From Gemmatimonadota bacterium (lineage in GTDB: Bacteria; Gemmatimonadota; Gemmatimonadetes; Longimicrobiales; Gaopeijiaceae), in contig JAJDTB010000049.1 of the NCBI GenBank assembly GCA_022827345.1, positions 52,562 through 116,561 on the forward strand: a DNA stretch of 64,000 bases. Direction: 5' to 3'. Made by a program: the position numbers and the translations under genes. The notes below the pieces were generated by a model that worked only from the letters and a program-made list of their open reading frames with translations, was not told the origin of the DNA and did not search any database. Positions 17,895 to 24,564 of the stretch are shown in pieces. Numbering within the stretch: the stretch's first letter is position 1; each line of letters opens with the position of its first letter.

Positions 17895-17986
17895 CGGCAG
17901 AAATACGACGGCGATAGCGGCAGGAATATGACGTTTTTACCGGCAGACATATGACAGCATCACCGGCAGAAACATGACACCGAGTC
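17895..17986. repeat. Four 23-bp direct repeats upstream of ATPase copy 1
   Basis: Cores start at 17895, 17918, 17941 and 17964, an exact 23-bp period. On the + strand each core is CGGCAGAAATATGAC with one to three changes, followed by eight variable bases. Read towards the ATPase gene, the core is GTCATATTTCTGCCG. The nearest core ends 94 bp before the ATPase start codon. A period of about two helical turns puts all four sites on one DNA face, as in iterons or cooperative operators. Confidence 0.8.
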
Positions 17987-17991
17987 ACGAA

Positions 17992-18034
17992 AATGTATAG
18001 TTTCCATTACATGTTGTAATGTGTATTTTACATT
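17992..18034. repeat. 43-bp palindromic element, copy 2
   Basis: It has the same length as the copy at 11641-11683 and the same right half, TGTAATGTGTATTTTACATT, with one base different. It contains CATTACA-TGT-TGTAATG, a perfect inverted repeat, inside outer arms AATGTA and TACATT. It lies between the 23-bp repeats and the MFS transporter's stop codon, so it could also serve as a transcription barrier. Confidence 0.6.
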
Positions 18035-18044
18035 TCTCGTCAAC

Positions 18045-19271
18045 CTACCCCGGCATCCTCCGGAACAACCGCAACAGCGACCAGAATGCCAGCGCATACA
18101 TGACCGCCCCAAGCAGGAACGGCGCCCCCGGCAGCTCGAACGGGGCGCTCGGCGACGTGAAGTAGCTGAACAGCCCCGCGGTGAAGATCAGCGGCGCAAG
18201 AATGCTCGTCAGGCTCATCAGCGACGTGATGCCGCCCTGCACCTTGCCCTGGTCCTCCGGCGGCACCGCGCCCGCCACCAGGCTCTGGATCGCCGGCCCC
18301 GCCACGCCCCCGATCGACCCGAAGACGATGAACGCGAAGAGCATCCACCCCGCCGTGGCCAGGCCGTACCCGAGGTAGGTGATCACGGCCGTCACAAGCC
18401 CGTAGAGGATCGCGCGCCGCTCTCCGAGCCACTTGATGATCGGACGCACCAGTCCCCCCTGCACGATCGCCGCCATCAGCCCCACCAGCATGAGCGAAAA
18501 GCCGTTCATCTGCTCGTCCCAGCCGAACTTGTGGCCGGTGTAGAGGACCCAGACGGTCTCGAGGCCCCGCTGCGCGAGCACGACGAAGACGAAGGCGGCC
18601 GTGAGGCCCGCGACCAGCGGGTAGGAGCCGAGCACGTGGAGGCTGCCCACGGGATTCGCCTTCTTCCAGCTGAAGGCGTCGCGCTTCTCGGGAGGCAGCG
18701 ACTCGGGCAGCACGAAGAAGCCGTACAGCCAGTTCACCAGCGCCAGGCCGGCCGAGACGAAGAACGGCAGCCGCAGGTCGATCCCTCCCAGCACGCCGCC
18801 CAGGCCGGGTCCGAAGATGAACCCCAGCCCGAACGCAACCCCGATCAGGCCGAAGTTGCGGGCGCGGTCCTCGGGCTTCGACACATCCGCGATGTAGGCG
18901 TTGGCGGTCGTGATGCTCGCGCCCATGATGCCCGCGACGAGCCGTCCGACGAAGAGCCACATCAGCGTTGGCGCGAACCCCATTATGATGTAGTCCACGC
19001 CCAGGCCGAAGAGCGAAATGAGGATGACCGGCCTGCGCCCGACGCGGTCCGACAGTGCCCCCAGCACCGGCGCGAAGATGAACTGGGTGAGGGCGTATGT
19101 AGCTGCGAGAACACCGAACCAGCGCCCGGCCAGCGCGGTGCTTCCGCCGGCGAAGTCCTTGATCAACTCGGGAAGAATGGGGATGATGATGCCGATGCCC
19201 AGCACATCGATGAACACCGTGATCAGAATGAAGATCATGGCCGCCTGGCGGCCCCTGCCACTTTCCGTCAC
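18045..19271 (-). CDS. MFS transporter, TCR/Tet-like
   Basis: 408 residues with 12 membrane helices. The first helix ends in DVLGIGIIIPILPELI, followed by the loop motif GALSDRVGRRPVILISLFG that is diagnostic of drug:H+ antiporter (12-TM) MFS proteins; the central loop is short. It resembles TetA-family sequences, which also include many non-resistance exporters, so substrate is open. No TetR-type regulator is beside it. Divergent from the metallopeptidase gene at 19333 with a 61-bp gap. Confidence 0.88.
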   Translation of the reverse strand: MTESGRGRQAAMIFILITVFIDVLGIGIIIPILPELIKDFAGGSTALAGRWFGVLAATYALTQFIFAPVLGALSDRVGRRPVILISLFGLGVDYIIMGFAPTLMWLFVGRLVAGIMGASITTANAYIADVSKPEDRARNFGLIGVAFGLGFIFGPGLGGVLGGIDLRLPFFVSAGLALVNWLYGFFVLPESLPPEKRDAFSWKKANPVGSLHVLGSYPLVAGLTAAFVFVVLAQRGLETVWVLYTGHKFGWDEQMNGFSLMLVGLMAAIVQGGLVRPIIKWLGERRAILYGLVTAVITYLGYGLATAGWMLFAFIVFGSIGGVAGPAIQSLVAGAVPPEDQGKVQGGITSLMSLTSILAPLIFTAGLFSYFTSPSAPFELPGAPFLLGAVMYALAFWSLLRLFRRMPG

Positions 19272-19332
19272 ACCAATCCTCCCCCGGGGAATGTCGCCGT
19301 CGGGCAGGCGCTCCCGGCGGAGAAGGTAATCT

Positions 19333-20073
19333 ATGGAGTTCGACGCCTTCGAGAGAGAAGCCCGCCAGGTCTTCGACGAGATCCCGCTGCGCTATCGGGA
19401 CGGAGTCGATGGGCTGACCATTCACCGCGAGGCGCTGACCCACCCCCGCTTCCCGCATGTGTACACCCTGGGCGAATGCGTGACCGAGGCGTACCCGTCA
19501 AGTTGGGAGGGACCCGAGACGGTGCGGTCGGTCGTCCTCCTCTACTGGGGGTCGTTTCGCGCGCTGGCCGGGGTCGACCCCGGCTTCGACTGGTCGGAGC
19601 AGATCTGGGAGACGCTGACCCACGAGCTCCGCCACCACCTGGAGTCGCTCGCGGACACCGATGACCTGCGCGGCGTCGACTACGCGATGGAGCAGACCTT
19701 TCAGCGGCACGATGGCGGTGACTTCGACCCGGAGTACTACCGCCACGGCGACCGCATCGGCCCGGGGGTGTACGCCGCCGAGGAGGAGGTCTACATCGAG
19801 CAGCGGTGGAAGACGGCCGACTTTGCGCGCGCCGACCGGATCCGGTTCACCTGGGCAGGGCGATCATACGAGATCCCGCACCCGGTGGAGCTGGGCGACT
19901 ACCACTTCATCCGCATCGTGGACGGTGTCCCGGCGCCACCGTACCTTGAGCTTGTGCTGGTGCGGCGATCCTCGTGGATGGAGCGGGCGCGGGCGGCGAT
20001 GCGGCGAACGGGGATCGACATCTACGAGTCGGATGCGGTGGCGCGGGAGCGCGGACCGCCGCCCAGTCGCTGA
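19333..20073 (+). CDS. Minimal zincin-type metallopeptidase
   Basis: 246 residues, no signal peptide. The sequence ETLTHELRHHLESL near residue 96 gives an HExxH zinc motif, and an acidic stretch (DDLRG) follows, as in the small cytosolic zincins of PF06262. The N-terminal REARQVFDEIP and the strand HVYTLGECV also fit. The C-terminal 100 residues are not recognised. Substrate unknown. It begins close to the MFS gene on the opposite strand. Confidence 0.65.
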   Translation: MEFDAFEREARQVFDEIPLRYRDGVDGLTIHREALTHPRFPHVYTLGECVTEAYPSSWEGPETVRSVVLLYWGSFRALAGVDPGFDWSEQIWETLTHELRHHLESLADTDDLRGVDYAMEQTFQRHDGGDFDPEYYRHGDRIGPGVYAAEEEVYIEQRWKTADFARADRIRFTWAGRSYEIPHPVELGDYHFIRIVDGVPAPPYLELVLVRRSSWMERARAAMRRTGIDIYESDAVARERGPPPSR

Positions 20074-20152
20074 AAGCGGAAACGGACCCGGCCGGTACAT
20101 TTGGTGTAGCATGTCGGACTGGTCAACCCAACCATGGCTGAGAGGAACTGCA

Positions 20153-20767
20153 ATGATCGGGAAGATGTTCTTGAGCAACGGGGAGATCAGGACTCGCCGC
20201 GGGATGATGGCAACGGCAGCCCTGCTCGCGCTGACGGCAGCCGGATGTGCGTCCGGTGGGGGTGGCGGTGCCGACGATGACAGTCCGCCGCTCCCCGAAC
20301 AGCGACGCAACGTGCTGCGCGTGGGGGGATACCAGGCGGTAGAGATGTACAACGAGGCGGGCATCGGCGTGCGGACGCTGGAAATGCCGGCGGCGACCGT
20401 GTGGGGTGTCGTGGGCGGCGTCTACGAGCAGATGGGGATTCCGGTGGAACAGGCCGATCCGCGCGTAATGCAGATCGGGAACCAGGGCTATTCGGCCAGG
20501 CGGATCGAGCGCGACCGCATGAACGCCTTCGTCGATTGCGGTTCCGACCTGGCGGGCCCGCTGGCCAACCAGTACGACGTCACGCTTGCCGTCATGACCA
20601 GGCTCACGGCCAAGGGCGAGGAAAGCACCGAGATCCTCACGATGGTGGACGCCTACGGCCGGCCGCGCGCGGTGAGCGGCAACCCGCTCCACTGCCAGTC
20701 ACGGGGAGAGCTGGAAAAGAGGATCGCGCAGAGGATCGCGGAGGCGCTCGGGCTGGAGCCGTCCTGA
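20153..20767 (+). CDS. Hypothetical lipoprotein
   Basis: 204 residues. The ATG at 20153 has AGAGGAAC upstream. A signal peptide with basic residues (RTRRGMM) ends with the lipobox LTAAGC, followed by a glycine-serine linker. The mature part is one compact alpha/beta domain with conserved-looking FVDCGSDLAGP and two cysteines (in FVDC and LHCQ) that could pair. No known family recognised. Convergent with the ankyrin gene (7-bp gap). Confidence 0.7.
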   Translation: MIGKMFLSNGEIRTRRGMMATAALLALTAAGCASGGGGGADDDSPPLPEQRRNVLRVGGYQAVEMYNEAGIGVRTLEMPAATVWGVVGGVYEQMGIPVEQADPRVMQIGNQGYSARRIERDRMNAFVDCGSDLAGPLANQYDVTLAVMTRLTAKGEESTEILTMVDAYGRPRAVSGNPLHCQSRGELEKRIAQRIAEALGLEPS

Positions 20768-20774
20768 CGGGGAA

Positions 20775-22973
20775 TCAGCAGGACAGGCAGGTGTGGTTGT
20801 TCTTCGACCCGAGTTCCTCGAGCAGCACGACGGTCGCCGGGAATGGCTGAAGGCGCTGGATGGGCCCGTTGGCCATATCGGCCGTGGTCTGTCCCCGGCG
20901 GCTGACGACCGTCACATCCGCGCCGTGGTCCACCAGGTACAGCACGAGTTCGCTGTCCCCCCGCGACGCTGCGTGGTGCAGGGCCGTGTACGCGTTGTGG
21001 TCGCGCAGGTTGACGTCGGCGCCGCACTCCTCGACCAGGAACTTCACCGCCGCCAGCCAGTTGTCCGGGACGTGCCGGTGCGCGTTGCCCGCAAAGGACT
21101 GACCGTAGCCTACGCCCGACGCCGCGTGGATCGGATGGATCGCCGGACCGCCGGTGGGGACGGGAGGGAGTCCGGAAGGATCCGTTTCCTCGGCTGCTCC
21201 CGCGCCTTCGTCGGCCGGCGGGGGGCGGCGACGGCGCTGGGGGGGCTTCATGGTCGGAATGGATGGATCGGCGCCGTGGTCCTTCAGGAGGCGCATGGCG
21301 TCGATATCGAGGGCGTAGGCGGCTCTCCAGAAGGGGGTGGCACCCTTGAGGTTGATTCCGCTGCCGCGCAGGACGCCGAAGGTGTACTCCATGTACCAGA
21401 GATGGCTCTCCAGGCGGGCGTTGGGGTCGGCGCCGGCCCCGAGGAGCGCTTCGAGCATCTGCAGGTGCGTGGTGTTCTGCCGCAGGTGTTCGGTCGGATG
21501 CGAGTACGACGCGCGCGGCGCCCACTGCCGCTCGAGAACGGCGAAGAGCGGTCCGGTGCCCGCCGTGCTCGTGAGGTTGGGGTCTGCGCCGCGCTCGAGG
21601 AGTAGCATCGCGAGGTCGAACTGGCCGTTTACGGTCGCCATGAGGAGCGGGGTGGTCTCGTCGCCGCCTGACGGCTGGTTGATGTCGGCGCCGCCTTCGA
21701 GGAGGGCGAAGACCGCCGCAGTGTGTCCCTGGCGGACGGCGTGCAGCAACGGGGTGAGTCCGCCCCACGCGCCGACCATCTGGGCGTAGGACATGGGCCG
21801 TGGCTCTTCGTCCTCGTCCGCTTCGGACTCGGCGCCCGGGTCGGAGGGGTCGGCTTCCTGCTCGGTCTCCGCGTCCTCGTTTCCGGTCGCCCCTTCGCCC
21901 TCGGTCACCTCTTCGGGCTCCGCGGCCTCTTCGGATGCGGCCGCCGCTTCCTCCGCCGCCGCTTCCTCCTCCGTCTCGCCGCCCCCGGCCTCCCCTTCGC
22001 TGTTGCCTCCCGGCTCCGCCGCGGCTTCACCCTCGCCCTCGTCTTCGCTCTCCTCCGCCCTGCCGTCATCGGCCGGGTCGGGCACGTCGGGCCACTTGCG
22101 CTGTATCTCGCGGGACGCCTCGATCGCGGCCTGCACCTGACTCGGGGTGGGCTGCCATTCGGGGCCGCCGCCTTCCTTCTCCTTGAAGTCGGCCAGGAAC
22201 TGCGAGAGGCGTCGCTCGGCGGCGGCATCGGCCTTGGCCTGCTCGTCGACATCCACCGTATGCGCCGTGATCGAGGGGTCGGCGCCGGCGTCCAGCAGCG
22301 CTTCGATGGCCGCGATCCGGTTGGCGGCGGCGGCGAAGATCAGCGGCGTCTGGCCCCAGGCCCCTTCGCGGCCGTCAACATCGGCGCCGCCCTCGACCAG
22401 CGTCGCGATTACCCCCGGGTCGCCCGACGCGGCGGCCAGGTGAAGCGGCGCGGCGCCCGAGTTGGTCGTGACGGCATTGGGATCGCTCCCGGCGCGCAGC
22501 AGCAGCGCCGCCACGGCTTCGTGCGCGCCGCGCGCGGCCAGGTGCAGCGGCGTGTAGTGCCCGATGCGCGTCCCGGCATCCACCCTCGCGCCGGCGTAGA
22601 GGAGCACTTCGCAGAGCGACGCGTCGCCGCGTTCGGCCGCCCAGTGCAGCGCGGTCATGCCGTCGCCCTGGGGAGCGTTCACGTCGGCGCCCTCGCGCAG
22701 CAGCCGGCGGACCGCGTCCAGGTCGCCCCGCCGCGCGGCGTCGGCCACGGGGGAATCCGTCGCGGCTCCGCGCCTGGCGGCCGCGGGGACTTCGGTGCCG
22801 GCCGCGAGCGCCCCGGCGCCAGCCACCGGCGAGTCCGTCGCGGCTTCGGGTGCGTCGGCCACGGCAACCACGGGTGCGGCCGCTCCCACCACCACCCACG
22901 ACACCACCGCCAACCCAATCAACCGCATCAACACGGGTCCGCCCCGGCGACCCCGCGCCCCGCTCGTGCTCAC
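20775..22973 (-). CDS. Secreted ankyrin-repeat protein with acidic linker
   Basis: 732 residues from a GTG that overlaps the stop of the DUF1552 gene (GTGA); an ATG at 22928 is an alternative. A signal segment precedes residue ~45. Ankyrin repeats with the TALHWAAERGD and TPLHLAARGA consensus occupy ~65-260. Next comes a linker of about 120 residues that is very rich in Glu, Ala and Gly. A second ankyrin block (~370-720) includes TALHHAASRGDSELV. It ends with a Cys-rich CLSC tail. It probably binds partner proteins in the periplasm; it is the last gene of the DUF1592/DUF1552 operon. Confidence 0.88.
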   Translation of the reverse strand: MSTSGARGRRGGPVLMRLIGLAVVSWVVVGAAAPVVAVADAPEAATDSPVAGAGALAAGTEVPAAARRGAATDSPVADAARRGDLDAVRRLLREGADVNAPQGDGMTALHWAAERGDASLCEVLLYAGARVDAGTRIGHYTPLHLAARGAHEAVAALLLRAGSDPNAVTTNSGAAPLHLAAASGDPGVIATLVEGGADVDGREGAWGQTPLIFAAAANRIAAIEALLDAGADPSITAHTVDVDEQAKADAAAERRLSQFLADFKEKEGGGPEWQPTPSQVQAAIEASREIQRKWPDVPDPADDGRAEESEDEGEGEAAAEPGGNSEGEAGGGETEEEAAAEEAAAASEEAAEPEEVTEGEGATGNEDAETEQEADPSDPGAESEADEDEEPRPMSYAQMVGAWGGLTPLLHAVRQGHTAAVFALLEGGADINQPSGGDETTPLLMATVNGQFDLAMLLLERGADPNLTSTAGTGPLFAVLERQWAPRASYSHPTEHLRQNTTHLQMLEALLGAGADPNARLESHLWYMEYTFGVLRGSGINLKGATPFWRAAYALDIDAMRLLKDHGADPSIPTMKPPQRRRRPPPADEGAGAAEETDPSGLPPVPTGGPAIHPIHAASGVGYGQSFAGNAHRHVPDNWLAAVKFLVEECGADVNLRDHNAYTALHHAASRGDSELVLYLVDHGADVTVVSRRGQTTADMANGPIQRLQPFPATVVLLEELGSKNNHTCLSC

Positions 22974-24370
22974 GGCCCCGCCGTCACATCCAGTGAGAAC
23001 TCGCCCGTCGCGTCCCCGAACCGCTCCATGTCCGTGTGGCCGAGCCTGTGCAGCAGGGTCGTGAACACGTTCGCCATCGGCGTCCCCGCCTCGGCCTCGA
23101 GGTGCACGCCCCCGTTCAACCGCCCGTTCGCGCCGCCCATCAGGACAAGCGGACAGCGGCGGTGGTTGTGCAGGTTGGCGTCGCCCATCGGCGAGCCCCA
23201 GACGATCATGGAGCGGTCCAGCAGGCTCGCATCGCCGTCCATCGTCTCCTCGAGCCGCTGAAGGAAATAGGCCATCTGGCCCGTGCGGTACTGGCAGATC
23301 TTGTTGAACTCCAGGATCGCCTTCTCGCGGCCGCCGTGGTGCGAGGCGGGGTGGAACGCGCGGTCCGACCCGCTCTCCGGGAAGGTGCGGTTGGAGGCGT
23401 CCCGCCCGGTCTTGAAGGCGACCACCCGCGTGGCGTCGGTCTCGAAGGCCAGCACCTGCAGGTCGAACATCAGCCGCATGTGCTCGGAGAAGGAATCCGG
23501 CACGCCGGGCGGCGCGCCCGGCAGCTCCCGTTCCTCGCCGCTCGTGTTGTGCGCCTCGACCCGCTCGATCCGTCGCTCGATCTCGCGCACGCTGTCGAGA
23601 TATCGGTCGACCCGTCCGCGGTCCACCGCCCCCAGCTGCCGCCTCAGCCCCGACACCTCCTCCGCCACCCAGTCCAGAATGCTCCCGTGGGTCCGGCGCC
23701 GGCGCGCCCGCTCCTCCGGACTGCCGCCGGCTCCGAAGAGCATGTCGAAGGCGGCCCTCGGATTGCGGATCATCGGCAGCGGCGTCGTGGGCGAGGACCA
23801 GCTGATCGAGTCGGTGTACGCGCACGAGTAGTTGTAGTCGCAGCCGCCGCCCTTGTCGGTCCGCTCGATGCAGAGCTGCAGCGACGGGAGCGCGGTTTCC
23901 TGGCCGAAGCGCTGGGCGTGCAGCTGGTCGAGGGATGTGCCGCAGAACAGGTCCGACCCTTGTGTCTGGCGGGGGTGGGACTGCGTGAGGAAGACCGCGC
24001 TCGAGCGGAAGTGGTCGCCCCCCACCTCCTGCGCCTCGAACGCCTCCGCCATCCGCACGTCGGTGTTCGAAACGATCGTCATGTGGTCGCGCCACGCCTC
24101 GAGCGGCTTGAGCACGTTGAGGTCGCCCAACTCGAAGTCCCGCCCCGTGGCGGCGGGAGCGAAGAGATGCTGATCGGCGCCCCATTCGTTGCAGCCGGCA
24201 ACTCCGTGCACCTCTTCGATGCAGACCAGCCGGGTCGGTTGCGCCGCGCCCGACGCCGCCCTGAGCCGACCCGCCGGGATCATCGCGTCCAGCAGCGGGA
24301 GCGCCACCGTCGCGCCGACTCCGCGGAGGAATGTGCGGCGCGCAACCGTCCTGCCAGTCAAGAAGTGCAT
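22970..24370 (-). CDS. DUF1552 protein, Tat-exported
   Basis: 466 residues. The start at 24370 has GAGGACAG immediately upstream and is followed by a twin-arginine signal (ARRTFLRGVGATVALPLLDA). The rest matches DUF1552: CIEEVHG-type N-terminus, SSAVFLTQSHPRQTQG, SLDQLHAQRFG, a long ERRIERVE helix, AFHPASHHGG, and GSPMGDANLHNHRRCPLVLMGG near the end. The family is almost always encoded next to DUF1592/1588 cytochrome-like proteins, as here, and is best known from Planctomycetes and related groups. Biochemical role unknown. Confidence 0.9.
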   Translation of the reverse strand: MHFLTGRTVARRTFLRGVGATVALPLLDAMIPAGRLRAASGAAQPTRLVCIEEVHGVAGCNEWGADQHLFAPAATGRDFELGDLNVLKPLEAWRDHMTIVSNTDVRMAEAFEAQEVGGDHFRSSAVFLTQSHPRQTQGSDLFCGTSLDQLHAQRFGQETALPSLQLCIERTDKGGGCDYNYSCAYTDSISWSSPTTPLPMIRNPRAAFDMLFGAGGSPEERARRRRTHGSILDWVAEEVSGLRRQLGAVDRGRVDRYLDSVREIERRIERVEAHNTSGEERELPGAPPGVPDSFSEHMRLMFDLQVLAFETDATRVVAFKTGRDASNRTFPESGSDRAFHPASHHGGREKAILEFNKICQYRTGQMAYFLQRLEETMDGDASLLDRSMIVWGSPMGDANLHNHRRCPLVLMGGANGRLNGGVHLEAEAGTPMANVFTTLLHRLGHTDMERFGDATGEFSLDVTAGP

Positions 24371-24383
24371 CTGTCCTCGGGGT

Positions 24384-24551
24384 CTAGGCCTCGCCGTGAT
24401 CGTCGCAATGTTTGCCGTGCGGGTGGTGCAGCCGTCCGTCAACCACGTAGTCCGTGTGGCCCTCGTGCTCGACGGCCTCGTGCTCGCAACCCGCGCCGTG
24501 AACGTGCCTGTCGATGTGGTACACTCGGTGGTGTTGCTTGTCGCGTCTCAT
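24384..24551 (-). CDS. Small His-rich putative metal-binding protein
   Basis: 55 residues with GGAGAGGACC just before the ATG. Thirteen histidines and two cysteines are arranged in clusters (DRHVHGAGCEHEAVEHEGH, then LHHPHGKHCDDHG), around a VDGRL turn. Small proteins ending in a DGxLHHxHxxHCDDHG-like motif recur in bacteria and are probably metal-binding. No signal peptide. It sits with 13-bp gaps between the DUF1592 and DUF1552 genes, so it is co-transcribed with them and could help metal or haem supply to that pair. Confidence 0.7.
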   Translation of the reverse strand: MRRDKQHHRVYHIDRHVHGAGCEHEAVEHEGHTDYVVDGRLHHPHGKHCDDHGEA

Positions 24552-24564
24552 TGGTCCTCTCCGA

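Noticed and set aside
17895..17986. CRISPR array
   Set aside because: Repeat cores are about 15 bp with 8-bp spacers and only four units; no cas genes are present. Iteron or operator-like sites fit better.
18045..19271. Tetracycline resistance gene
   Set aside because: It has the general 12-TM drug:H+ antiporter motif only. Many TetA-like proteins export other compounds, and no TetR or resistance context is present.
20775..24185. A single 1136-residue protein joining the ankyrin gene to upstream sequence
   Set aside because: The upstream third is the wrong frame of the DUF1552 gene, which has a full family match in its own frame. The GTGA overlap at 22970-22973 gives a natural separate start.
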